A DNA stretch of 64,000 nt from Bradyrhizobium zhengyangense (GTDB lineage: Bacteria; Pseudomonadota; Alphaproteobacteria; Rhizobiales; Xanthobacteraceae). Under the pieces are notes generated by a model. The model was not told the DNA's origin, did no database searches, and saw nothing but the letters and a program-made list of their open reading frames with translations. The stretch spans positions 1,709,338-1,773,337 of the forward strand of contig NZ_JAKLUA010000001.1 of NCBI RefSeq assembly GCF_022012435.1, in the 5' to 3' direction. Of the stretch, positions 1 through 11,621 are shown in pieces. The position numbers and the translations under genes are program-made. Position 1 is the stretch's first letter. Every line of letters begins with the position of its first letter.

Positions 1-578
1 CGCTCGCGGCAAAGCTCAATCAGCCCGAGCCACTCGCGCCGCTCTATCTGCTCAAGGCCACCACCACCATCACGACACCAGGCGCGGTGATCCGCCGTCC
101 CTCCTACTACGACGGCAAGACCACCTATGAGGGTGAGCTCGGCATCGTCATCGGCAAGACCTGCGCCCGCGTCTCGCCTGATGAGGCCGACCGCTTCATC
201 TTCGGCTACACCTGCGTCAACGACATCACCGCAAACGACATCCTGACCAGCGACCCCACCTTTCCGCAATGGGCCCGCGCCAAGGGCATCGACGATTACG
301 GCCCGTTCGGCCCCGTCATCGCGACCGGCCTCGATCCGGCCAAGCTCACGGTGCGCACCATTCTCAACGGCGCGGAGCGACAGAACTATCCGATCTCCGA
401 CATGATCTTTTCCGCGCAAGCCCTGGTGAGCAAGATCTCCCACGACATGACCCTGCTCCCCGGCGACCTCATCGCGGTCGGCACCTCGGTCGGCGTCGGC
501 GTGATGAAGGAGCCGGTGAATATTGTGACGGTGGCGATCGACGGCATCGGCGAGCTGACGAACGAGTTTCGGCTGTAG
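1..578 (+). CDS. Fumarylacetoacetate hydrolase family protein, 3' part
   Basis: The gene enters from the left edge, so its start is missing; the open frame begins at base 3 and runs about 190 codons to a TAG at 576-578. The sequence YEGELGIVIGK contains the E-x-E pair that binds the divalent metal in the FAH fold, followed by the family segment GYTCVNDITANDI, and the chain ends with the usual G-D-L-I-A-V-G-T-S and glycine-rich C-terminal part. Members cleave acylpyruvates or isomerise and decarboxylate 2-oxo-diacids in aromatic catabolism. The substrate cannot be read from this fragment. Confidence 0.85.
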   Translation, partial: LAAKLNQPEPLAPLYLLKATTTITTPGAVIRRPSYYDGKTTYEGELGIVIGKTCARVSPDEADRFIFGYTCVNDITANDILTSDPTFPQWARAKGIDDYGPFGPVIATGLDPAKLTVRTILNGAERQNYPISDMIFSAQALVSKISHDMTLLPGDLIAVGTSVGVGVMKEPVNIVTVAIDGIGELTNEFRL

Positions 579-586
579 CTCCCCGC

Positions 587-667
587 CATTCCGGGGCGCG
601 ACAAAGTCGCGAACTACGGTGCGCAATTGCGCACCGCAGCTCGGCGCTTACGCGCCGCCCCGGAATG
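587..667. repeat. Cloverleaf-like palindromic intergenic repeat
   Basis: A perfect 12-bp outer stem (587-598 with 656-667, CATTCCGGGGCG) encloses three further perfect hairpins: CGCGAC/GTCGCG at 597-611, an 8-bp stem CGGTGCGC/GCGCACCG at 617-636 with an AATT loop, and CGGCGC/GCGCCG at 642-657. The inner first and third stems share a few bases with the outer stem. The outer ends resemble those of two other repeats in this window, at 4111 and 6401. It lies just after the FAH-family stop codon and contains no gene. It is probably a dispersed REP-like element. Confidence 0.7.
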
Positions 668-803
668 ACGATGGAGGATATCGACGCGCCCGGCTGTGGA
701 TGGCGCCTTCTGACGCGTCCGGCAGCCCGCGCGCCCCTTGATCTCGGTTGCGCTCTCCAATAGCAATTATGGCGAAAATGTGCGCGGGCGTGAGGGCGTC
801 GGC

Positions 804-2210
804 ATGTGGCTGTTTTTCCTGGTTGCCTGGTTTGTCCTGCTCGCCGCCATCGCGTTCCTCGCCCCGCAGGCGTTTGGTTACGACGTCACCCATTTGCCCG
901 CCGCCTTCATCGCGCTGCCGGTGCCGCAGCGCATCGCGGCCGGCGCGATCGTCGTGGTCGGACTGGCGCTGATCGGCGCCTCGGTCTTTCGGCTCTCACG
1001 CCAGGACCGCCGCCTCGACAGCTTGCGCGACCGCCTCAAGAAGACCCGGGAAGACGTCGTCGTCGCGCACGCCCTGCAAAATCACCTCGACGCCACCGTT
1101 CAGCACCTGATCGAGAGCGATCCCAGGGAGGCTGTCTCCGCACTGCACGACAAGCTTGGCGAGACCGAGCAACGCGCGCTGCTCCAGCAGGGCCGCAACC
1201 AGTCCACCGACATGCAAGATCAGCTGGCCGAGATCCGCCGCCGCCAGCAGACGGTGCGCGAGATGGTCGGCAAGGTCGCCGATCAGCGCCGCGCAGTCGA
1301 GCCCGTCTTCACCGAGATCCGCGACCGCCAGAACCAGCTCGAACGCGCGCTGCTCGACCTCGAAACCGACGACCGCAAGAACAACCTCGCCGACCGGCTG
1401 AAAGATATTGCGCGCGACGTATCGACGCTGCTCGGCCGGGTGAACGCAGTGCAGGGTACGTTCGCGACACTCAACCAGTACAAGGAAGATCTGGCGAAAT
1501 CCCATGCCGAGCTGGTGCCGCTGCGCTCGTCCGACGCCGGCATCAACGCCCTGATCGGCGAGCTCGGCCTCAGCCACGATCGTCTCGCCAAGACCGTCGA
1601 CGAGATCGAGACCGGCGGCGAGGCGCCGCTCAACGCACGCGTCGAAACGCTGTCGAAAAACAAGAACGAGATCGAGCAGCGCCTCGCCCGCATCGACGAC
1701 AGCGCCAACATCCTGAAAAGCATCCGGCTCGATTTCGAGGAGCTCGCCCAGCGCCAGGCCCAGCTCGAACGCTCGCTCGCGGAGGTCGAGACCGATACTG
1801 ACGGCAGGACCCTCGTCGACCGCCAGAACGCGCTGAACGATTTCGTGCTCCAGTCGCGCCAGCGTCTCGGCGCCTTGCAGGAGACGCTGGCGACGCTGAA
1901 CGCCTTCAAGGCGGAAATGTCGAAATCGCAGGCCGATCTCGTGCCGCTGAAGGCGCCGGTGTTCGGCATCGAGGCCATGATCGCCGAGGTCAGCGCCACC
2001 CGCGATCTGCTCGCCAAGACCGTCGGCGAGATCGAGGCGAGCGGCGATGTCACCCTCACCTCGCGCGTCGATGCGCTTACCAAGAGCAAGCGCGAGGTCG
2101 AAGACCGCCTCGCCCGCATCTTCGACAATTTCAACGCCCTTGACGCCTTGCGCAAGGACATCGGCGGCATCTTCTCGACCATCCGCAACAGCCTGAACCG
2201 GATCGGGTGA
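804..2210 (+). CDS. Coiled-coil inner-membrane protein with duplicated repeat unit
   Basis: Two membrane segments lie near the N-terminus (WLFFLVAWFVLLAAIAFLAP and, about 35 residues on, IAAGAIVVVGLALIGASVF). About 390 residues of charged heptad-like sequence follow, typical of a long coiled coil. The second half holds two related units of roughly 130 residues: TFATLNQYKEDLAKSHAELVPL matches TLATLNAFKAEMSKSQADLVPL, and DRLAKTVDEIETGGEAPLNARV matches DLLAKTVGEIEASGDVTLTSRV. An ATG at 804 just before the first membrane helix is preferred over the upstream TTG at 738. The protein is not recognised as a named family; an envelope scaffold role is only inference. Confidence 0.7.
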   Translation: MWLFFLVAWFVLLAAIAFLAPQAFGYDVTHLPAAFIALPVPQRIAAGAIVVVGLALIGASVFRLSRQDRRLDSLRDRLKKTREDVVVAHALQNHLDATVQHLIESDPREAVSALHDKLGETEQRALLQQGRNQSTDMQDQLAEIRRRQQTVREMVGKVADQRRAVEPVFTEIRDRQNQLERALLDLETDDRKNNLADRLKDIARDVSTLLGRVNAVQGTFATLNQYKEDLAKSHAELVPLRSSDAGINALIGELGLSHDRLAKTVDEIETGGEAPLNARVETLSKNKNEIEQRLARIDDSANILKSIRLDFEELAQRQAQLERSLAEVETDTDGRTLVDRQNALNDFVLQSRQRLGALQETLATLNAFKAEMSKSQADLVPLKAPVFGIEAMIAEVSATRDLLAKTVGEIEASGDVTLTSRVDALTKSKREVEDRLARIFDNFNALDALRKDIGGIFSTIRNSLNRIG

Positions 2211-2267
2211 ATGCTGAAATGACTGTCAGGTTCGAACCGCGATAAATCTGCGCGCGACCAAGTGCAC

Positions 2268-2984
2268 ATGCGCATCATTCTCGGCATCCTCTCCGGCCTG
2301 CTCGGCGCTCTCGCCGGCTGGTCCGGCCTGGCTGCCCTGGTGGTCATGCTGGCGGGACCGGACCGCGACGGCGGCATCGCCATGGGGGCCTTCTTCGACA
2401 TCGGTCCGATCGGAGGCGTGGTCGGCCTGATCGCCGGCGTCTGGCTGTTCGTGCGCTTCGGCCTGGTCCGCAACACAGCGCCGGCACCTGCTGGAGAGAT
2501 CCCGGATGCGGCGCCTCCCGGCGCCTCCCGGCTCTCCTTCCCGTTCGCCGTCACCGTGCTGCTCGTCGTGGCTGGGCTGGGCTATCGGGGATGGTACGAG
2601 TTGATCCGCTCGCCCAATCTCAGCCACGGCTTCATGACGCTCCAGGTCGAGTTTCGGCTTCCCCCGGGCATGACCCTGCCGGACAAGGAAGAGGACGTGC
2701 ACATCGAGGTCGAGGAAGCGTCAGGCTATGCCAACGCCATGTTGCCGCCGAACTGGCGCGCGCATGACGGTGACCGCAAAGCGATCATTTCCACTGTTTC
2801 GCTGATGTACAAGACGCGCCACCGCGCCGTCAGCCTGACACTGCCTGATGTGCCCACGCAACGCTGGTCGATCGATCTTCCGTCCGATCCGGATCCCACG
2901 CCCGGCTTCTCGCCGTGGCGCACTGGAAGCGAGCCATCGCCGGCAAGGATCGAGATGCATTTTCGGCTGAGCGCCGATCGCTGA
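2268..2984 (+). CDS. Hypothetical membrane protein
   Basis: The protein has about 238 residues and at least three hydrophobic segments in its first 110 residues (IILGILSGLLGALAGWSGLAALVVML, PIGGVVGLIAGVWLFVRF and FPFAVTVLLVVAGLGY). A soluble C-terminal domain of about 125 residues follows, with proline-rich beta-type segments such as VEFRLPPGMTLPDKEEDVHIEVEE. The ATG at 2268 is chosen over the GTG at 2262; no strong ribosome-binding site decides between them. It is co-directional with the preceding coiled-coil gene after a 57-bp gap, so the two may be co-transcribed. I do not recognise the family. Confidence 0.65.
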   Translation: MRIILGILSGLLGALAGWSGLAALVVMLAGPDRDGGIAMGAFFDIGPIGGVVGLIAGVWLFVRFGLVRNTAPAPAGEIPDAAPPGASRLSFPFAVTVLLVVAGLGYRGWYELIRSPNLSHGFMTLQVEFRLPPGMTLPDKEEDVHIEVEEASGYANAMLPPNWRAHDGDRKAIISTVSLMYKTRHRAVSLTLPDVPTQRWSIDLPSDPDPTPGFSPWRTGSEPSPARIEMHFRLSADR

Positions 2985-3155
2985 CGATTGCGCGGCGCGC
3001 CCGAAACATTCCGACCCACATCACATCTGCGCGCGCCCAGGAGATGCCGCCAACATGTCGCTGATGTGCCGCAACTTGGTCGCATTCGGCCGCCCATGTG
3101 GAAGGCGTGTCTGGGGGCACGGCTCGGCCGTGTTTGGACCAAACCTGCTAGGGGT

Positions 3156-3359
3156 ATGACTGTGAAGAAGATTGTATTTGTTCTGGGTGCGACGCTTGCT
3201 CTGGTGACGGCTGCAAGCGCTGCGGACCTGCCGCGCCGCCAGCCCGTGCCGGTCTATCCGGCCGAGCAGGCCCCGATCGGCAAGATGCCCATCGGCAAGG
3301 GCCCTGTTGGCAAGGCCCCGATCGGCAAGGCGCCGGGCCCGGTTGCTGCGCGCTACTGA
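3156..3359 (+). CDS. Small exported protein with PIGK-type tandem repeats
   Basis: This 67-residue protein starts with a clear signal peptide (MTVKKIVFVLGATLALVTAASAADLP, cleavage expected after ASA). The mature part of about 43 residues carries four imperfect five-residue units: PIGKM, PIGKG, PVGKA and PIGKA. An AGGGG ribosome-binding site sits just before the ATG. The in-frame extension upstream lacks coding character and is left out. The mature peptide is basic and rich in Pro, Gly and Lys, so it is probably unstructured in the periplasm or on the surface. No function can be assigned. Confidence 0.65.
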   Translation: MTVKKIVFVLGATLALVTAASAADLPRRQPVPVYPAEQAPIGKMPIGKGPVGKAPIGKAPGPVAARY

Positions 3360-3419
3360 GGCGCTCAGCGAACCACGCGCAAGATTTGCGTAAGCGGCCG
3401 ACAGTCGAAGGGGCGTTGC

Positions 3420-4082
3420 GTGACCAACAAACGTGATCGATCGGGATCCTGCATCCTTGCGGGCCTCGCGCTTGCGACCATGATCGCATGCATGATGCCG
3501 CAGGCTTCGGCCCAAGAAGCGAAACACGAATCGAACAAGCGCATGGCCGATGCCAGTGCGCTTGTCTCGACCGACACCGCATCGCGCTCCACAGCGCAAG
3601 CGACGCGGCGCTCGGTCACGCGGGCGGAGAAAGGCCCCTACTACGTCGACTTCCGCGCGCGGACGGCGGCGAGCTGGGGCCATGCCTTCGTGTGGTACGG
3701 CAAGACCAGCGAGCGCGCCGTCGAGGTCGCAGGCCTGACGCCGGCCGGTGACACCTGGTCCTACGTGCTCGGCTATTTCACCTGGGTGCCATCAGAGACC
3801 GGCGCGAGTTACGGCGATCTCGACCCTGACTATCTGACCGCGAGCTATCGCGTCTACCTGAACGAAGCCGACGCCAAGCGCGTGTTCGCCCACATCGAGA
3901 AGCTGAAGGCAAGCTCGCCGGTCTGGAATGCCGAGACCACCAATTGCACCGGCTTCATCGGCGACATCGCGGAGTACATGGGCCTCAAGGTCCCCAACCG
4001 CTGGCAGCGCCCGGAAAACTTCGTTAACGCCCTCAAGGAAATGAACGGCGGTCGCCAGCTGGTGCGGCTGTCGGCGGAGTAG
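3420..4082 (+). CDS. Exported protein with GHAF / NC motif pair, function unknown
   Basis: The 220-residue protein starts at a GTG with GAAGGGG upstream. An N-terminal signal sequence (ILAGLALATMIACMMPQASA) is followed by a Ser/Thr/Ala-rich linker to about residue 70 and then a globular domain. The domain contains TAASWGHAFVWYG and, near the end, TTNCTGFIGDIAEYMGL. The invariant-looking His and Cys, spaced about 100 residues apart, resemble the catalytic pair of permuted papain-like (NlpC/P60 or LRAT-type) hydrolases, but this is only a pattern resemblance. It lies 60 bp after the small PIGK protein and may share its transcript. Confidence 0.65.
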   Translation: MTNKRDRSGSCILAGLALATMIACMMPQASAQEAKHESNKRMADASALVSTDTASRSTAQATRRSVTRAEKGPYYVDFRARTAASWGHAFVWYGKTSERAVEVAGLTPAGDTWSYVLGYFTWVPSETGASYGDLDPDYLTASYRVYLNEADAKRVFAHIEKLKASSPVWNAETTNCTGFIGDIAEYMGLKVPNRWQRPENFVNALKEMNGGRQLVRLSAE

Positions 4083-5400
<1,318 letters not shown>

Positions 5401-5425
5401 TCACTGCAAGAAGCGAGAGCAATTC

Positions 5426-6394
5426 ATGAAGGCTTATGTCTACGGTGCTGAAGGCGCTCGGATTTCCGACGTCGCTCAACCAAAGCCTAAGGGCACGCAG
5501 GTCCTCGTCAAGGTCCGTGCCTGTGGTCTCAACCGCGCCGACACCGGCATGCGCAAGGGTCACGCCCACGGCGCGGCCGGCGGCGCCGGCACCGTTCTCG
5601 GCATGGAATGGGCTGGCGAAGTGGCCGAGCTCGGACCGGATGCGAAAGGCTTAAAGGTCGGCGACCGCATCATGGGTTCGGGCGGCGCGGCATTCGCGGA
5701 GTACACGCTCGCCGACCACGGCCGGGTGTTCCGCGCGCCCTCGAACATGAATTTCGAGGAAGCCGCCACGCTGCCCGTCGCGCTCGCCACGATGCACAAT
5801 GCCGTCGTCACCGTGGGCGGGGTGCAGCCCGGGCGGGCCGTGCTGATCCAGGGCGCCAGCTCCGGCGTCGGCCTGATGGCGATGCAAATTGCAAAGCTCA
5901 AGGGCGCAAAGCTCGTGATCGGCTCCTCGACCGATCCCTATCGCCGCGGCCGGCTGAAGGACTACGGCGCCGACCTCGCGGTCGATTCTTCCGATCCCAA
6001 CTGGGTCGAGGAGGTGCTGAAGGCGACTGGCGGCGAAGGCGTCGATCTCATCGTCGATCAAGTCTCGGGCAAGGTCGCCAACCAGAACTTGGCTGCAACG
6101 AAGATCCTGGGCCGCATCGTCAATGTCGGCCGGCTCGGCGGCACCCATGCCGACTTCAACTTCGACCTCCATGCCGCCCGCCGCATCTCCTATATCGGCG
6201 TCACCTTCCGCACCCGCAGCATCGAGGAGGTCCGCACGATCTTCGAGGAGGTCAGGAAGGACATCTGGGGCGCAGTGGAATCGCGAAAGCTCCAGCTGCC
6301 GATCGACAAGGTGTACGCCTTCGACGACATCGACAAGGCGTTCGAGCACATGGAGGCCAACAAGCATCTGGGGAAGATCGTGGTGACCGTGTAG
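5426..6394 (+). CDS. Zinc-independent quinone oxidoreductase (MDR family)
   Basis: At 322 residues it has the usual length for NADPH:quinone reductase-type medium-chain dehydrogenases. The N-terminal GroES-like half (VLVKVRACGLNRADTGMRKG, GMEWAGEVAELG) lacks the structural zinc lobe. The Rossmann half carries the NADPH motif GASSGVGLMAMQIAK and a later DLIVDQVSGKV segment. The ATG follows AAGAAGCGAGAG. Expression is probably coupled to the NMO-type flavoenzyme 25 bp upstream, which suggests joint action on a small electrophilic or nitro compound; this is inference. Confidence 0.88.
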   Translation: MKAYVYGAEGARISDVAQPKPKGTQVLVKVRACGLNRADTGMRKGHAHGAAGGAGTVLGMEWAGEVAELGPDAKGLKVGDRIMGSGGAAFAEYTLADHGRVFRAPSNMNFEEAATLPVALATMHNAVVTVGGVQPGRAVLIQGASSGVGLMAMQIAKLKGAKLVIGSSTDPYRRGRLKDYGADLAVDSSDPNWVEEVLKATGGEGVDLIVDQVSGKVANQNLAATKILGRIVNVGRLGGTHADFNFDLHAARRISYIGVTFRTRSIEEVRTIFEEVRKDIWGAVESRKLQLPIDKVYAFDDIDKAFEHMEANKHLGKIVVTV

Positions 6395-6400
6395 GATCAT

Positions 6401-6476
6401 GTCATTCCCGGGCGATGCGAAGCATCGAACCCGGAATCTCGAAATTCCGGGTTTGCCTGCGGCGTCCCGGAATGAC
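6401..6476. repeat. Multi-stem palindromic intergenic repeat
   Basis: The element starts GTCATTCCCGGG and ends TCCCGGAATGAC, giving an outer stem with one bulge. Inside are GATGC-GAA-GCATC and a 10-bp stem AACCCGGAAT / ATTCCGGGTT. It lies directly behind the oxidoreductase stop codon and could also stabilise or end that transcript. It has the same type of ends as the repeats at 587 and 4111. Confidence 0.7.
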
Positions 6477-6571
6477 GGGACTTCAGGGCGCATTCGCTCC
6501 TGCAACTCACTCGCGACTACGTCTGTGGATCGTCGCTTGATGTTCGCGAATGCCCTGCTAAATCCTGCGCC

Positions 6572-7945
6572 ATGAGCGGACAACATGACAAGACATCGGT
6601 CGCGGCCATCTCGATCCTCGCCAGCGGCGGCATGGCGGCGGCCAAGTTCGTGGTCGGCATTGCGATCGGATCGCTGGCGCTGATTTCCGAGGCACTGCAC
6701 TCCTCGATCGACCTGGTCGCGACCATCATCACCTGGGCGGTGGTGCGGGTGTCGGACAAGCCGGCCGACGACGAGCATCATTACGGCCACGGCAAGCTCG
6801 AGAGCATCTCCGCGCTTGGCGTGACCGCGCTGCTCTATGTGCTGGCCGGCGGCATCCTGGTCGAATCTTACAGCCGGCTGCGCGAGGGAACTCCGCCGCC
6901 GACGATCTCGGCCGTGCCGTTCGTGGTGCTGGTGATCGACATCCTCGTCAACCTCTGGCGCGCCCGCGCCCTGCACCGCGCCGCGCGAGAGACGAGGAGC
7001 GAGGCCCTGGCTGCGGATGCGCTGCACTTTGCGTCCGACGTGATGGGCTCGTGCGCCGTCATCGTCGGCCTCGTTCTCGCGGCCTTCGGCTTCTGGTGGG
7101 GTGACGCGGCCGCCGCCGCGGCCGTGGCGGTGATGATCGCCCTGCTCGGCCTGCGGATGGCAAGCTCAACGGTGCACACGCTGGTCGACCGCGCCCCGGA
7201 AGGGGCACAGGAAAAGGCCACCGCCGCGATTCGCAGCGTGCCCGGCGTGATCGACGTCGACCGGTTGCGCGTGCGCATGGTCGGGGCGACCACCTTCATC
7301 GACAGCATCGTCAAGGTACCCAGGACCTACCCGATCGACCGCGTCGAGGAGATCAAGCGCAACGCAGAGGCCGCCGTCAGCAAGGCGTTCGACGATGCCG
7401 ACCTCACCTTCACTGCGGTGCCGGTCGCGCGCGACAACGAGACCGTGCGCGATCGCATCATGGTGATCGCACATAATTCAGGCCTCGCCATCCACCACGT
7501 CACGGTGCACGATCTCGGAGCCAAGCTGATCGTCAGCATCGACCTCGAGGTTGACGCCGGCATGCAGCTCGAGGCCGCCCACGACATCGCCAACACGCTG
7601 GAACGCAGCATCCAGGAGGAGTTCGGCGCTGACGTCGAAGTCGACGTCCATATCGAGCCGCTGGAACCGGAACTGCCGTTCGGCGTCGATGCCGTGACGG
7701 AGCGGGTGCAGACCATCGCCGCCGCGCTGACCGAATATGCCGCCGGCGGCGAGATCCACGACATCCATAATGTGCGTGTCCGCAACACCGACGCCGGCGA
7801 GATCGTCAACTTCCACTGCCGCGCCACGCCGTCGATGAGCGTGATCAAGGTGCACGAGCATGTCGATGCGATCGAGCGCCGCTTGCGCCGTGCGTTCCCG
7901 AGCGTGAAGCGCGTCATCAGCCACGCCGAGCCGCCGCGCGCGTGA
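6572..7945 (+). CDS. Cation diffusion facilitator transporter with extended C-terminus
   Basis: The first 210 or so residues form the CDF membrane domain. It holds the two conserved His/Asp metal sites (ALHSSIDLV in the second helix and ALHFASDVM in the fifth) and the charged YYGHGK-type loop (HHYGHGKLES) between them. CDF proteins export Zn, Co, Fe or Mn by proton antiport. At 457 residues it is much longer than the usual 300. The extra length looks like repeated cytoplasmic metal-binding domains (starting near RAPEGAQEKA, RDRIMVIAHNSG and VQTIAAALTEY), each with the alpha-beta pattern of the CDF C-terminal domain. The metal cannot be read from sequence. Confidence 0.88.
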   Translation: MSGQHDKTSVAAISILASGGMAAAKFVVGIAIGSLALISEALHSSIDLVATIITWAVVRVSDKPADDEHHYGHGKLESISALGVTALLYVLAGGILVESYSRLREGTPPPTISAVPFVVLVIDILVNLWRARALHRAARETRSEALAADALHFASDVMGSCAVIVGLVLAAFGFWWGDAAAAAAVAVMIALLGLRMASSTVHTLVDRAPEGAQEKATAAIRSVPGVIDVDRLRVRMVGATTFIDSIVKVPRTYPIDRVEEIKRNAEAAVSKAFDDADLTFTAVPVARDNETVRDRIMVIAHNSGLAIHHVTVHDLGAKLIVSIDLEVDAGMQLEAAHDIANTLERSIQEEFGADVEVDVHIEPLEPELPFGVDAVTERVQTIAAALTEYAAGGEIHDIHNVRVRNTDAGEIVNFHCRATPSMSVIKVHEHVDAIERRLRRAFPSVKRVISHAEPPRA

Positions 7946-8050
7946 GGCGGAACGCGAGGAGTCACACGTTCTCGTTTCGGACTCCCGATGCACGTGAGTT
8001 TGCGGAGTAGAACGCGCGCAAACTCTGCATTGGATAAGAATTATTTCGCG

Positions 8051-8108
8051 TTAACCTTTCGTTGACTCTCGACAGCCTGCGCAAACTGGATTCAAATCGC
8101 TGTGATTC
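8051..8108 (+). promoter_or_regulatory. CtrA-like site and three clustered GANTC sites
   Basis: TTAA-CCTTTCG-TTGA at 8051-8065 matches the CtrA consensus TTAA-N7-TTAA in seven of eight fixed bases. GANTC sites, the CcrM methylation target, lie at 8064-8068, 8089-8093 and 8104-8108. Both are known cell-cycle control elements in alphaproteobacteria, and they sit 60-120 bp before a PleC-like kinase gene. Binding is not proven. Confidence 0.45.
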
Positions 8109-8134
8109 GAAAGCGTTGTGGGGCTGCTTTCGAA
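8106..8134 (+). promoter_or_regulatory. Inverted repeat in leader of the kinase gene
   Basis: The arms TTCGAAAGC (8106-8114) and GCTTTCGAA (8126-8134) are perfect 9-bp complements with an 11-base spacer. It lies 36 bp before the start codon, so it could be a dimeric operator or an RNA hairpin in the leader. Confidence 0.55.
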
Positions 8135-8169
8135 CTTAGTTGCAGACAGGTTTTCAGGGGGCCGAAGGC

Positions 8170-10500
<2,331 letters not shown>

Positions 10501-10503
10501 ATC

Positions 10504-11397
10504 TTACGATTGCAACGTCGGCGCCACTTCGCGGGCGATATTGACCAGTGCTGCAATCAGCGGCGTCATCGGATCACGCTGCGGGATCACCAGGCCAATG
10601 CTGTAATTGACCTCGGGGTCGACGATCGGGATGGTGCGCACCTTGTCGGACAGGCCGAGCGTCTCGGCGAGCTTGGCCGGCATCACGCTCGCCCACCGCC
10701 CGGTCTTGACGTGGGTGAACAGCACCAGCAGCGAGTTCGAGGTCAGCGTCGGCGTCGCCTCGGCGCCGACCGAGCGCAGCGCACGGTCGATGATGCGGCG
10801 GTTCTGCATATCAGGCGTCAGCAGGCACAGCGGCACCTGCCCGACCTCGGTCCAGGTCACCGTCTCGCGGTCCCCGAACATCCCGTCGGGCGCGGTGAGC
10901 AGGCGATAGCTCTCGTTGTAGAGCGGAATGGTGCGCACCTTGCCGATCGGCTCGTTCTCGATATAGGTCAGCCCCGCATCGACCTCGAGATTTTCGAGAA
11001 GTCCCAGCACCTCCGATGAGGTCGTCGAGCGGATGCTGAAACGCACCTCGGGATGCCGCGCACGGAACGGCGTCGTCAGCGACGCAACCATGCCGAGCGC
11101 CGTCGGGATCGCCGCGATGCGGATCTCGCCGGAGAGCTTATGCTTCAGTCCGTTGATCTCGTCGCGCATGGCGCGGGCATCGCCGACGATGCGCCGCGCC
11201 CAGTCGAGCGCCCGCTCGCCCTCGGGGGTGAAACCCTGGAAACGGGAGCCGCGCTGGACCAGCATCACGCCGAGGATCTCCTCGAGCTGCTTCAGCCCGG
11301 TCGACATGGTCGGCTGGGTGACGCCGCAGGCTTCTGCCGCCCGTCCAAAATGCCGCTCTTTGGCCAGCGCCAGCAGCAGTTCAAGCTTGTCGATCAA
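10504..11397 (-). CDS. LysR-family regulator, probable activator of the fds operon
   Basis: The 297-residue protein has an N-terminal winged helix with the LysR recognition segment RHFGRAAEACGVTQPTMSTGLKQLEE. A periplasmic-binding-like effector domain follows from about residue 90. It is transcribed divergently from fdsG, 224 bp apart, and the gap contains a perfect inverted repeat with the LysR-type ATTG-N7-CAAT core at 11504-11528. FdsR-type LysR regulators of formate dehydrogenase operons are known in other proteobacteria. The role here is inferred from position. Its stop lies 3 bp from the convergent kinase gene. Confidence 0.85.
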   Translation of the reverse strand: MIDKLELLLALAKERHFGRAAEACGVTQPTMSTGLKQLEEILGVMLVQRGSRFQGFTPEGERALDWARRIVGDARAMRDEINGLKHKLSGEIRIAAIPTALGMVASLTTPFRARHPEVRFSIRSTTSSEVLGLLENLEVDAGLTYIENEPIGKVRTIPLYNESYRLLTAPDGMFGDRETVTWTEVGQVPLCLLTPDMQNRRIIDRALRSVGAEATPTLTSNSLLVLFTHVKTGRWASVMPAKLAETLGLSDKVRTIPIVDPEVNYSIGLVIPQRDPMTPLIAALVNIAREVAPTLQS

Positions 11398-11503
11398 CCG
11401 TCCGTCCTCTCGAATTCCATCGTGGCATGCAAGCTATCACGCCGGGCCTGCGCCAACACGCAAAAACCGGCACTCGATACAAGTTTCATTACGCGATCGT
11501 ATC

Positions 11504-11528
11504 GATCGATTGCACTTTCCAATCGATC
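11504..11528. promoter_or_regulatory. Perfect inverted repeat, likely LysR operator for fds
   Basis: GATCGATTG (11504-11512) and CAATCGATC (11520-11528) are perfect 9-bp arms separated by CACTTTC. The core reads ATTG-N7-CAAT, the shape of a LysR-type box (T-N11-A). It lies 107 bp upstream of the LysR start codon and 93 bp upstream of fdsG. Confidence 0.6.
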
Positions 11529-11621
11529 TGAATTCGCAATCGCAGCATGAGACAGCTTTATTGATCTTCGAATGATTCCAAATAGTTTGCGCGAAAGGGA
11601 CGCTCAATCTGAGAACGAAGA

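Noticed and set aside
3240..3345. Tandem repeat DNA considered as a CRISPR-like array
   Set aside because: The 15-bp units code in frame for PIGK peptide repeats and have no spacers.
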